From: CAZNPH01 sp964574985
GTDB taxonomy: Bacteria; Bacteroidota; Bacteroidia; Bacteroidales; SM23-62
NCBI GenBank assembly: GCA_964574985.1
Contig: CAZNPH010000012.1
Location: 1-64,000 of the forward strand
Reading direction: 5' to 3'
Length of the DNA stretch: 64,000 nt
Positions 8,023 to 16,482 of the stretch are shown in pieces; the first letter of the stretch is position 1, and the number at the start of each line of letters is the position of its first letter. The notes under the pieces were generated by a model. It was not told the origin of the DNA. It saw nothing but the letters and a program-made list of their open reading frames with translations, and ran no database searches. A program made the position numbers and the translations under genes.

Positions 8023-8696
8023 TTTATAATCACAAAGTTACAGCATTAGTGCCAATATGGTCAGATACTGAAATGTTAAATGGACACTTACGATTGTTCA
8101 ATAACAAGCCTCTTTATAAAACACTTATTAGTAAATTGGAGAATATATTTGCAATAGACGAAATTATTGTAGACACAGATATTTTTGAAATTGAAGAGGA
8201 GTTATTGAGCTTATTTAAAAAAGTGATATATGTGAAAAGGCCTGATTTCTTATTAAAAGCTGATACTGATATTAATGAGATTATTCGATTTGATCTTGAT
8301 CAAACGGAGAACAATGAAATATTTATTCAGACACATATTAATAAGCCATTATTAAAAAAGGAGACAATCGCTAACGCACTTAAAAAGTTTGTGGAATTAG
8401 AAGACAATTATGACTCATTATTTGCTGTAAATACATACAAAAGCAGATTCTATAATCATGAGAACAAACCACTTAATCATACCTTGAAGGATACTGCAAG
8501 CACAAAAATATTAAATCCTGTATACGAGGAGAATTCTTGTTTTTATGTATTTACCAGGGAATCATTTTTAAAAAGAAATCATCGAATAGGACAAAAGCCA
8601 TTTCTGTACAACACTTCAAATATTGAGTCTCTTGAGTTAAAAGATAGTTTATCTTACAAATTAGCTGAAATGTTAATGCTTTATCAGGAATTGTAA
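8019..8696 (+). CDS. Divergent cytidylyltransferase-fold protein lacking the nucleotide-binding signature
   Basis: 225 aa. It aligns along its length with the protein at 6566-7237: shared stretches include NKPLY, QTH-x2-x-PLL, YDSLFAV, SRFY, and EENSCFYVFTRESF. However, the signature with Arg-x-Pro-x-Lys-Asn in that protein is here SDTEMLNGHLRLF, so the residues that hold the nucleotide phosphates are lost. It may be a non-catalytic partner, or act on another substrate. It starts in an ATGA overlap with the aldolase and ends 2 bp before the dehydrogenase, so all four genes are one unit. Confidence 0.75.
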   Translation: MIYNHKVTALVPIWSDTEMLNGHLRLFNNKPLYKTLISKLENIFAIDEIIVDTDIFEIEEELLSLFKKVIYVKRPDFLLKADTDINEIIRFDLDQTENNEIFIQTHINKPLLKKETIANALKKFVELEDNYDSLFAVNTYKSRFYNHENKPLNHTLKDTASTKILNPVYEENSCFYVFTRESFLKRNHRIGQKPFLYNTSNIESLELKDSLSYKLAEMLMLYQEL

Positions 8697-8698
8697 AT

Positions 8699-9679
8699 AT
8701 GGATAAATATAAAATATTAATAACTACTTATCCTTTTGGAAAATGTGGGCTAAAGCCAATAAAATTATTGGAATCATCCGGTCATGATATTGTAAATAAT
8801 CCATATAACAGAAGGATAAAATCTTCAGAGATTCCAGATCTAATAAAAGGATTTGATATAATTATTGCAGGAACTGAACCCTATACAATAGAAGTACTTA
8901 AAAAATCCAATGTGAAAGCAATTTGCAGGGTAGGAATAGGCTTGGATAATGTACCTCTTAATTTTTGTAAAAAAAATGGAATTACTGTAACCTATACTCC
9001 TGATGCTCCATCCCAAGGTGTAGCTGAACTTACAGTTGCAAATATTTTAAATCTTATTAGATTTGTTCTTAATTCAGATAAGTCTGTCAGGGAGAAAGCC
9101 TGGAACAGGTATCTTGGCTTTTTGCTTGAGGAGCTCACTATCGGAATAGTTGGTCTTGGAAGGATAGGATCAAAAGTTGCAAAATTATTGCAACCCTTTA
9201 ATCCCAAACTAATTGCAACAGAGATTGTTGACAAGTCGGGAATTGCCCGAAGCTTTAATATTGAATTAGTCGAGAAAGAAGTTTTATTTCAAAATGCCGA
9301 CCTTGTTACTCTTCATATTCCTAGTAATAAACATACTTACCATTATTTGAACAGAGAAGTATTATCACTTATGAAAACAGGAAGTTTTTTAATAAATACT
9401 TCTCGGGGACCAATTTTGGATGAGGAAGCTTTGTATGATGCACTAGTTCAAAATCATTTATCAGGTGCAGCTTTGGATGTATATAAAGTTGAACCATATG
9501 AAGGTAAATTAACACTGCTTGATAATGTTATTTTTACGGCACATATGGGAGCTTCAGCGCAAAAATCAAGATATTTAATGGAATTGGGAGCTGCTGAAGA
9601 TTGTCTGAATTTTATAAATAATCGTGCCTTGCAGAAAGATGCTTTAACAGAGGAGAATTTAGTTAATAGCAAGGATTAA
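8699..9679 (+). CDS. D-isomer-specific 2-hydroxyacid dehydrogenase
   Basis: 326 aa, SerA/PGDH-like. The Rossmann motif is TIGIVGLGRIGSKVAKLL (GxGxxG, near residues 143-160). The catalytic residues seen are Arg in LINTSRGPILDE, Glu in the DVYKVEP stretch and His in FTAHMGAS. It has no C-terminal ACT domain, so it is not a classic feedback-controlled SerA. The family reversibly reduces 2-oxo acids with NAD(P)H. In this context it may prepare or modify an acidic sugar precursor; that is inference from neighbours. A 112-bp AT-rich gap follows. Confidence 0.9.
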   Translation: MDKYKILITTYPFGKCGLKPIKLLESSGHDIVNNPYNRRIKSSEIPDLIKGFDIIIAGTEPYTIEVLKKSNVKAICRVGIGLDNVPLNFCKKNGITVTYTPDAPSQGVAELTVANILNLIRFVLNSDKSVREKAWNRYLGFLLEELTIGIVGLGRIGSKVAKLLQPFNPKLIATEIVDKSGIARSFNIELVEKEVLFQNADLVTLHIPSNKHTYHYLNREVLSLMKTGSFLINTSRGPILDEEALYDALVQNHLSGAALDVYKVEPYEGKLTLLDNVIFTAHMGASAQKSRYLMELGAAEDCLNFINNRALQKDALTEENLVNSKD

Positions 9680-9791
9680 ATAAAGAATTGACCTGGGTGA
9701 TTTTTCTGAACTTTACCATTTATAAGTTCAAAAACACATCTTTCTTTAGATTGCAAAATAATATTTACCTTTTTAATTTTTGGTTTATATA

Positions 9792-10937
9792 ATGATTAAG
9801 TATTTCTATTTCTACGACTTAAATGAGGTATTAATTGACAGATATCCTGCGAAAATAGCAGAGAAGTTATCAAATTATTCCAGTGAATTTAATTTCATTT
9901 TTATTTTCTCGGAAAAATACAGAAACGGAATCCCATTAAAAATTCCCGAAAAAAGCAGATTTTATTATTTACCAGGTCTTTCAAAAAGCAAATTAAACGA
10001 ATTAATTGCAAAGTATCCACCAGAAGCATTGATAACCATTGCTCAAAGAATACCAGACATGTGGATGCTAACATACTTCAATAATCATGGTTACAAAACT
10101 TATTTGGTGCAGCACGGTTTATGGTCTGATAAATTAGTTAGAATTTCATTAATGAAATTGCTGTTAAAGAAATTCTATAAATTCCTTAATTATTCAAAAT
10201 ATGTTGTTTCAATATGTAGAATTAATGATTTGTCAAAATTCAGGACCTTTTATGAATTATATAGGTTTCTCTTAAAAGAAGATATAGATATACCTGAAAC
10301 AACGCAACTTCACAATGATAAAATTAGAGCACAAAAATCCTTTGTTTTTGATGATAGTTGGGATAATTATTATATTATAAAGTATGGTTATAAAAAGGAG
10401 AATTTGATTTATATAGGCAATCCGGATTTTCTTCTGCTTAAGAAACTTGACAGAAAAAATAAGGAAGATGCAGTATGCTACCTTTGTCAATCTCTCGTTG
10501 AAGATGGCAGATTTGAAAAGCAGGAATACCAGCGGTTTTTAAAAGATATAAAACAAATAGCATTACATAAAAAGTTGTATATCAAATTACATCCAAGATC
10601 AAAAATTGAAATATACAACGATTTGGAAAATATCAATAACATTGAATTTACAGAAGATCTTCCTGTTTGTAAATATTATATTGGGCATTATACCGGGCTG
10701 CTTGCAACTGTCGCACATATAAGTGATGATATTTTAATTTGGAATTTTCCTGATCATCATGTTCCTGAGTATTTCTTTCAATTTGGAAATATAATTACCA
10801 ACAAAGTTGAAGATTTACATAAGTTTATATTTGATAATTATAAAAAGTCAAAACAGAGCTACAATAAAAAGCTCTCAGAATCTGAGATTCTTGCGTATGA
10901 CCCGATAGATATTATAGCCAAGTCATTAATGGCCTAA
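9792..10937 (+). CDS. Putative polysialyltransferase-like glycosyltransferase
   Basis: 381 aa from the ATG at 9792; a TTG at 9780 is possible. No confident family match is visible. Features that suggest a CMP-sugar transferase of the GT52/polysialyltransferase type are a QHGLWSD motif near residue 110, and a KLHPRSK motif near residue 270 followed by an FTEDLPVCKYYIGHYTGLLATVA stretch, broken here as FTEDLPV and YIGHYTGLL. The HP motif and the S/T-rich acceptor loop are characteristic of bacterial sialyltransferase-like folds. Following two cytidylyltransferase-fold genes, it is a reasonable candidate to transfer the activated sugar. It could instead be a CDP-glycerol-type transferase. Confidence 0.5.
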   Translation: MIKYFYFYDLNEVLIDRYPAKIAEKLSNYSSEFNFIFIFSEKYRNGIPLKIPEKSRFYYLPGLSKSKLNELIAKYPPEALITIAQRIPDMWMLTYFNNHGYKTYLVQHGLWSDKLVRISLMKLLLKKFYKFLNYSKYVVSICRINDLSKFRTFYELYRFLLKEDIDIPETTQLHNDKIRAQKSFVFDDSWDNYYIIKYGYKKENLIYIGNPDFLLLKKLDRKNKEDAVCYLCQSLVEDGRFEKQEYQRFLKDIKQIALHKKLYIKLHPRSKIEIYNDLENINNIEFTEDLPVCKYYIGHYTGLLATVAHISDDILIWNFPDHHVPEYFFQFGNIITNKVEDLHKFIFDNYKKSKQSYNKKLSESEILAYDPIDIIAKSLMA

Positions 10938-10949
10938 ATTTATAATACA

Positions 10950-11948
10950 ATGATTAATAATATTTTATACATTGGTGCATCAGGATTTGTTGGAACTCGC
11001 TTAATCGATATTACAAAACAAAAATATAATATTGAAAACCTTGATAAGCAGGAAAGTCATTTCTATCCGGAATTAACATTTTTTGGAGATATACGGGATA
11101 TTGATTCTATCGAAAAAACCATACAAAATAAAGATTTGATAGTCTTATTGGCTGCAGAACATAGAGATGATGTGTCACCAATAAACTTATATTATGATGT
11201 TAATGTTGAAGGAACAAGAAATGTTTTGCAGTTAATGTCAAAGAACGGGATCAACAACATTATTTTTACTAGCTCTGTTGCTATTTACGGATTAAATAAA
11301 CAAAATCCAGACGAAAGCTCTCCAGCAGATCCTTTTAATCATTATGGGAAGAGTAAATGGCAAGCAGAAGAATTGCTCCGAGAATGGTATAACGAAGATA
11401 CAGAACAAAGATCATTAACAATCATTAGACCCACAGTAATTTTTGGTGAAAGAAACAGAGGGAATGTGTATAATTTACTAAAGCAAATTGCACAAGGTAA
11501 ATTTCTCATGGTGGGTAATGGAAAAAATAAAAAATCAATGGCATACGTTGGTAATATTGCTTCTTTTATACAATACCAATTAGAAAATCTTAAAAAAGGA
11601 AAGTATAAAGTATTTAATTATGTGGATAAGCCAGATTTAACTATGAGCGAATTAGTATCATTGGTTGAGAAATGCATATCAAAAAAGTTACCTTCAATAA
11701 AAATTCCATATTATATTGGAATGATGGCAGGGTATGGATTTGACATATTGTCAAAAATAACAGTCAAAAAGTTTTCAATTAGTTATATGAGAGTTAAAAA
11801 GTTTTGCGCAACCACTCAGTTTGATTCCTCGGCAGCACAAAATTCTGGTTTTATTGCGCCTTTCAAATTAGAAGAAGCACTTTCAAGAACAATCAATTAC
11901 GAATTTATTAAGAATTCCAATGATGGAATTACATATTTAAGCGAATAG
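10950..11948 (+). CDS. NAD-dependent epimerase/dehydratase (extended SDR)
   Basis: 332 aa. The N-terminus ILYIGASGFVGTRLID holds the GxxGxxG NAD-binding motif. TSSVAIYG and YGKSKWQAE give the Ser/Tyr/Lys catalytic set (YxxxK near residues 131-135), and a TIIRPTVIFGERNRGNVYNLL stretch closes the active site region, quoted here in parts as IIRPTVIFGERNRG. The family epimerises, dehydrates or reduces nucleotide sugars. It is the last plus-strand gene of the AT-rich locus, 12 bp after the putative transferase, and it ends 168 bp before the convergent wecA-like gene. That 168-bp stretch (11949-12116) shows no hairpin or gene. Confidence 0.88.
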   Translation: MINNILYIGASGFVGTRLIDITKQKYNIENLDKQESHFYPELTFFGDIRDIDSIEKTIQNKDLIVLLAAEHRDDVSPINLYYDVNVEGTRNVLQLMSKNGINNIIFTSSVAIYGLNKQNPDESSPADPFNHYGKSKWQAEELLREWYNEDTEQRSLTIIRPTVIFGERNRGNVYNLLKQIAQGKFLMVGNGKNKKSMAYVGNIASFIQYQLENLKKGKYKVFNYVDKPDLTMSELVSLVEKCISKKLPSIKIPYYIGMMAGYGFDILSKITVKKFSISYMRVKKFCATTQFDSSAAQNSGFIAPFKLEEALSRTINYEFIKNSNDGITYLSE

Positions 11949-12116
11949 TAATAATCGTGTCTCTGCATTATCATATTATATAGGGCTTTCCAAACTAATT
12001 TAGATGAGATTTCAAGTTAACAAATTTGGTGTAAACAGGAATTAAAACTACAGTGATTTCAGTAATGTAAATGCTGTATAAAAGTGAACTAGAGTGGGAT
12101 CAACCATTTCCTGTAC

Positions 12117-13244
12117 TCAAATAAACAAGTTCAGATCTGAAAACGAAAACTTTCTTTTCTGGATCAGTTCAGGGATCTCTTTGTTTTTTCTTTTGATGAG
12201 CACAACAGAGGGGATGGTGCTGAAAAGGGTGGCCAGGAAAAGGTTGATAAGGATCAGTGTGAAATTGCCTATGTTCCTCAGGGGAAAAGCGATCAATATA
12301 AAAAGCACATTCACACCGATCAGAATGAGCGTGATCCTGAAATGGGAGAATCCAAGACTCAGCATCCGGTGGTGGATATGATTCTTATCGGCCTTGAAAG
12401 GGGATCTGTTGTTCAGCAATCTGAGCAGGAAGATCCGCAATGTATCGAACAAGGGAATGATCAGTATGGAAAAAGCCATGGCCGGGGCAGACAATCCTTT
12501 CAGGACAATTCCGTGTTCCAGGTTGAGTTCCAGGAAATGAATGGTCAGAAGGGCAATCAGGAATCCCAGGTTGAGGGATCCGGTATCCCCCATGAATATC
12601 TTGCTTCGTCTGGAAAATACGTTGTAATAGAAAAAACTGACCAGGGCCCCGCCCAGAGCGGCTGCGATGAGTGCAAGCTGGTATTCCCCGTTGATCAGAA
12701 ACCAGGTACCCAGGGTAGCGGTAACTACCAGGGCAATGCCGGAACTCAAGCCGTCGATCCCGTCAATGAGGTTAAAACCATTGATGATGACCAGTATGGT
12801 CAGCAATGTCAGCAGCAGGCTCACAACATAGGGTATTTCGTAAACGCCGAATATGCCATGGAGATTGGTGATGCGGATATCGGCCAGAACAATTACCAGC
12901 AACGAGGCAAAGATCTGTCCGATCAGCTTGACCAACGGTCTTGTATACAGGATGTCGTCTTTCAGTCCGATGGTGGTGATGATCACGATGGCTCCCAGGA
13001 TGTATTGCAATTCACCCAGACTTGAAGAATCTGAAAAAACGGCCAGGGTGAGCATGATCCCTGTGATGATGGCGAGTCCGCCCAGTGTGGGCACTTTATT
13101 TTTGTGGGCAGAACGCGGATTGGGTTCGTCAAAGAGGTTTTTCTGCTGGGCAACTTTAAGAATGGTGGGGATGATGGTGGTGACAACCATCAGTGAAAAA
13201 ATAAAACTTATGAAAATCTCCAACTCAACTGGCAAATTAAACAT
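12117..13244 (-). CDS. WecA/TagO-like undecaprenyl-phosphate sugar-1-phosphate transferase
   Basis: 375 aa, about ten membrane segments. Family motifs in order are GLKDDIL (the first catalytic Asp pair) near residue 95, NGFNLIDGIDGLSSG near 155, MGDTGSLNLGFL near 218, and a basic cytoplasmic loop with KADKNHIHHRML near 285. The enzyme moves GlcNAc-1-P or a related sugar phosphate onto undecaprenyl phosphate, starting O-antigen-like glycans or wall polymers. Base composition differs from the AT-rich genes to its left: it belongs with the GC-richer backbone. It faces the glycan cluster and likely supplies the primed lipid carrier. Confidence 0.92.
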   Translation of the reverse strand: MFNLPVELEIFISFIFSLMVVTTIIPTILKVAQQKNLFDEPNPRSAHKNKVPTLGGLAIITGIMLTLAVFSDSSSLGELQYILGAIVIITTIGLKDDILYTRPLVKLIGQIFASLLVIVLADIRITNLHGIFGVYEIPYVVSLLLTLLTILVIINGFNLIDGIDGLSSGIALVVTATLGTWFLINGEYQLALIAAALGGALVSFFYYNVFSRRSKIFMGDTGSLNLGFLIALLTIHFLELNLEHGIVLKGLSAPAMAFSILIIPLFDTLRIFLLRLLNNRSPFKADKNHIHHRMLSLGFSHFRITLILIGVNVLFILIAFPLRNIGNFTLILINLFLATLFSTIPSVVLIKRKNKEIPELIQKRKFSFSDLNLFI

Positions 13245-13662
13245 AGTGAATTATAATTAATGAACCAATTATAAATCCCTGATTGTTAAAATCAATCCGA
13301 TATTTACCATTTATGTTCCCATACAGATTATGACATTGAAATAATGCTGATGTTGTGGTCTGATTGGTTTCATTGATTTCAAAAACTGTGCAAATCTAAC
13401 ATAAATTTACACAAATAACTTTCAATCTTCAAAATAATAATTGCACCTATTTTATTGTTCATTGATTTTCAGTCGATTAATTAAAACTGCAATAAGATTT
13501 TGAACGTTGAAAATTACTAATTACCAGCACTTTGTGTTAATGCAATATCCTTTTACAGTTTAACATGCTTGTATAAAAGCCTGCAATTAAGACGAAGAAC
13601 AGCAAATAAAGGTTGCATAAAATGCTTATTTTTACCCTGAAAAGACTAAAACCAACCTCTGA
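13245..13662. other. 418-bp intergenic region between divergent genes
   Basis: This spacer separates the minus-strand wecA-like gene and plus-strand purD. It is AT-rich and has no credible frame. One CAAATCTA at 13390-13397 reads TAGATTTG on the minus strand, fitting the Bacteroidota -7 consensus TAnnTTTG, but no matching -33 element is at the right distance. No convincing plus-strand promoter for purD was found. Confidence 0.4.
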
Positions 13663-14943
13663 ATGATTTGCAACGTATTGATTCTGGGTTCCGGAGGACG
13701 CGAACATGCACTGGCCTGGAAAATCTCGCAAAGTCCGTTTCTTGGAAAGCTTTTTGTTTCACCGGGGAATGCGGGTACAGGTCAGACCGGTGAAAATATC
13801 GGATTGTCACCGACTGATTTCAAGGGCATTGGCAATTTTGTCCTTGACAGGAAAATCGGAATGGTGGTGGTCGGTCCCGAAGTTCCCCTGGTTGAGGGGA
13901 TACATGACTATTTTCTGGGGAATTACCGCTTGAAGGATGTGCCGGTGATAGGTCCGTTAAAATCGGGGGCCATGCTGGAAGGGAGCAAGAAATTCGCCAA
14001 TGATTTCATGTCAGAACATGGAATTCCGACTGCCGGATATCTAACTGTGAATGAAGATAATATGGATGAGGGCATTGATTTCCTGAAGAAACAGGAATCT
14101 CCTTATGTTTTGAAGGCAAACGGACTGGCAGCGGGGAAGGGGGTTCTGATTCTGGATAAATATGAAGAAGCCGAAAGATCATTGCGGGAGATGCTCGGCG
14201 GCAAGTTCGGCAAAGCCAGCGAATGCGTGGTCATTGAAGAATATCTTTCGGGAATTGAAGTATCCGTTTTCGTGCTTACCGACGGGAAATCATACATGAT
14301 CCTGCCCAGTGCGAAGGATTATAAAAGGATCGGGGAAGGGGACACCGGATTGAATACAGGGGGAATGGGTGCGGTCAGCCCGGTTCCTTTTACGGATGAC
14401 CTGTTCATGAAAAAAGTCGAAGAAAAGATCGTCAAGCCTACCATAAACGGTCTCAGGAGTTCAGGGATCGAATACAAGGGATTTTTATATCTTGGGTTGA
14501 TGAATGTTCTGGGCAATCCCTATGTGGTTGAATACAATGTCAGAATGGGAGATCCGGAAGCCGAAGTGATCGTTCCCAGAATACAGTCGGATCTTCTGGA
14601 ATTGTTTGTTGCAGTGGCAAATGGCGATCTGGACCGGCAAACTTTGGAAACAGACCCCAGGGCATCTTCCACGGTCATGTTGGTTTCCAAAGGGTATCCC
14701 GGTAAATATGAAAAAGGCAAAGAGATCAGGAACCTGGACAAAGCAGAAGAAGCTTTGCTCTTTCATGCCGGTACAAGGCAGGAAGGGGACCGGGTCCTGA
14801 CCAACGGGGGGAGGGTTATTGCCGTGAGCGCATACGGGGATACCATCAGGAGTGCTTTGGCTCATTCTTACCGGGTGGCAAATATTGTGGATTTTGAAGG
14901 AAAACATTACAGGAAAGACATTGGTTTTGACCTGTCGGAATAA
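13663..14943 (+). CDS. purD: Phosphoribosylamine--glycine ligase
   Basis: 426 aa, the usual length. It begins NVLILGSGGREHALAWKI, then has the ATP-grasp features YVLKANGLAAGKGV, VVIEEYLSGIEVSVF and NTGGMGAVSPVPF, and a metal-binding VVEYNVRMGDPEAE near residue 290. The enzyme ligates glycine to 5-phosphoribosylamine with ATP, step two of purine synthesis, in the cytoplasm. It stands 122 bp ahead of a DUF6427-like gene, an arrangement also known in Flavobacteriia. The short spacer 14944-15065 contains no recognisable gene. Confidence 0.97.
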   Translation: MICNVLILGSGGREHALAWKISQSPFLGKLFVSPGNAGTGQTGENIGLSPTDFKGIGNFVLDRKIGMVVVGPEVPLVEGIHDYFLGNYRLKDVPVIGPLKSGAMLEGSKKFANDFMSEHGIPTAGYLTVNEDNMDEGIDFLKKQESPYVLKANGLAAGKGVLILDKYEEAERSLREMLGGKFGKASECVVIEEYLSGIEVSVFVLTDGKSYMILPSAKDYKRIGEGDTGLNTGGMGAVSPVPFTDDLFMKKVEEKIVKPTINGLRSSGIEYKGFLYLGLMNVLGNPYVVEYNVRMGDPEAEVIVPRIQSDLLELFVAVANGDLDRQTLETDPRASSTVMLVSKGYPGKYEKGKEIRNLDKAEEALLFHAGTRQEGDRVLTNGGRVIAVSAYGDTIRSALAHSYRVANIVDFEGKHYRKDIGFDLSE

Positions 14944-15065
14944 TAAACAGACTTTTGCATTGCGGCATGGCCCGGCAAACCGTAGTTTTTGTTTAAAAAC
15001 GATGAGAAGACGTCAGTTTATATGCAAGGGTCTGTTGGCCAATTCAGTCAAAGCGGAAATTAACC

Positions 15066-16055
15066 ATGCTTTACAGAATATTCCGAAGTGATTCGCCTGC
15101 CCTTCTGATCCTGATCCCCGTGGTTGCTTTCCTGGTCTGGTTCAGATCGGTTGCCCTTTTGCAGGATTTTGCCATTCCGGATGAAGCAGGCCAAATGCCG
15201 CTGTATGAATTGCTTTTCGGATGGGCCGGCCGGTATCCTCTGGTAAGCCGGTTAACGGCTTTGGGCTTGCTGGTTGCCCAGGCCATCTGGCTGGCTGCGA
15301 TCAATACCCGGCACATCATTCTGAAAACCAGAACCTATCTTCCTTCCTTCCTGTTCATATTGATCAGCAGTTGCTATTTGCCCCTGCAAAGGTTCCACCC
15401 GCTGCTGATTGCCAATCTGTCCCTTATTTACGCTCTTGAAAAATTATTTTCGGCCCATAGGAAGAAAAGACTTGATTATGGCTTTTTTGAGGCCGCATTC
15501 GTCATTTCACTGGCCGCACTTCTATATTCAAAAGCAATTTTTTTCCTGCTCATTCTGTTTGCCGGCCATTTTTTGCTACGGCCTGCACATTTCAGGGAGT
15601 GGATATTCATCATCCTCGGATTCCTGCTTCCCTGGTTCTTTTTGTTTTCCTATTATTATCTGACGGAAAGAGAAACCGGATTGCTGTTTGAAAAGATAGT
15701 GTCCGGTTTATCCTTTTCCCGGGATTTCCCGGAATTGGGCCGCTATCATTATTTTTACCTCGGCTATCTATTGTTGCTGATTTTCATTTCAAGTGTCCAT
15801 ATGATTATCACCATACAGACATTGAAAATTTACATACGAAAGTATTTTCAGGTGTTTTTCCGGGTCTTTGTGATTTTGAACCTGTTGTTCTTCGGTTTTT
15901 ATTCCGGTTCAATCGAATTGTTGATCCCGGCTGCTATACCGGTATCATTCCTCATTTCCCACTATCTTATTTCAACGGGGAATAAATTCAAAAACGAGCT
16001 AATACTTGATATTCAGGCAATTTTGCTCCTGCTGCTAATTTTTTTCAACGTATGA
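15066..16055 (+). CDS. DUF6427-like polytopic membrane protein
   Basis: 329 aa, very hydrophobic with about eight or nine membrane helices and few charged loops. The start LYRIFRSDSPALLILIPVVA and the helix layout recall the DUF6427 family, which in Bacteroidota is commonly found beside purD, as here. No function is known. Its 3' end overlaps the convergent gene at 16035-16481 by 21 bp, so the two transcripts meet tail to tail. Confidence 0.7.
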   Translation: MLYRIFRSDSPALLILIPVVAFLVWFRSVALLQDFAIPDEAGQMPLYELLFGWAGRYPLVSRLTALGLLVAQAIWLAAINTRHIILKTRTYLPSFLFILISSCYLPLQRFHPLLIANLSLIYALEKLFSAHRKKRLDYGFFEAAFVISLAALLYSKAIFFLLILFAGHFLLRPAHFREWIFIILGFLLPWFFLFSYYYLTERETGLLFEKIVSGLSFSRDFPELGRYHYFYLGYLLLLIFISSVHMIITIQTLKIYIRKYFQVFFRVFVILNLLFFGFYSGSIELLIPAAIPVSFLISHYLISTGNKFKNELILDIQAILLLLLIFFNV

Positions 16056-16481
16056 GAGGATCCCTACCGCAGTACCCGGTTTGCCGTCAATAAAAGAAAT
16101 AAAAACATGATAAATCCCTGTTTTCTGGCATTTAAAGTTGAAAGGATTATACTCCTGACCGCTTTCCGGATTGTAGGTACTGAAAATAAGCTTGCTGCTG
16201 TCATAAAGCCTGAGTATTCCCTTCCCTGCATATTGCTCTGAATCACAAATGGAAAAACGGTAAATGTTGTTTTTACTCAGAACAAGAGGGAACCTTGCCA
16301 CCGGAGGTTTCTCCGAAGGACCCTTGTTGAGTTTTACCTTAAAATCCTTCAGATAGGTGGCATCATTTCCGGCTGAATTTGCACATTGTTCAACAAGCTT
16401 GTCTATTTCATTCTCCTGGGCAAATCCGTGGGTTGCAAAGCCGATGAGTCCGGCCACTATGGCAATAATCAATTTCTTCAT
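16035..16481 (-). CDS. Small secreted protein of unknown function
   Basis: 148 aa with a clear signal peptide (MKKLIIAIVAGLIGFATHGFAQ, cut after FAQ) and a mature part of about 126 residues rich in beta-type sequence, with three cysteines. The C-terminal half (KCQKTGIYHVFISF, GKPGTAVGILSYV) resembles a small jelly-roll-like fold, but no family is recognised. The gene starts one base after the stop of the upstream lipoprotein gene, so both are co-expressed. It could be a periplasmic or surface accessory of that lipoprotein. Confidence 0.7.
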   Translation of the reverse strand: MKKLIIAIVAGLIGFATHGFAQENEIDKLVEQCANSAGNDATYLKDFKVKLNKGPSEKPPVARFPLVLSKNNIYRFSICDSEQYAGKGILRLYDSSKLIFSTYNPESGQEYNPFNFKCQKTGIYHVFISFIDGKPGTAVGILSYVEKN

Positions 16482-16482
16482 C

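Noticed and set aside
12342..13025. Long plus-strand frame opposite the wecA-like gene
   Set aside because: It lies wholly antisense to a well-conserved membrane enzyme and is rich in Gln/Asp/Gly without any known motif, as expected for a shadow of a hydrophobic protein.
13545..13640. Promoter for purD
   Set aside because: TATTTTTA near 13625 resembles a -7 box but lacks the final G and a TTG at the proper spacing.
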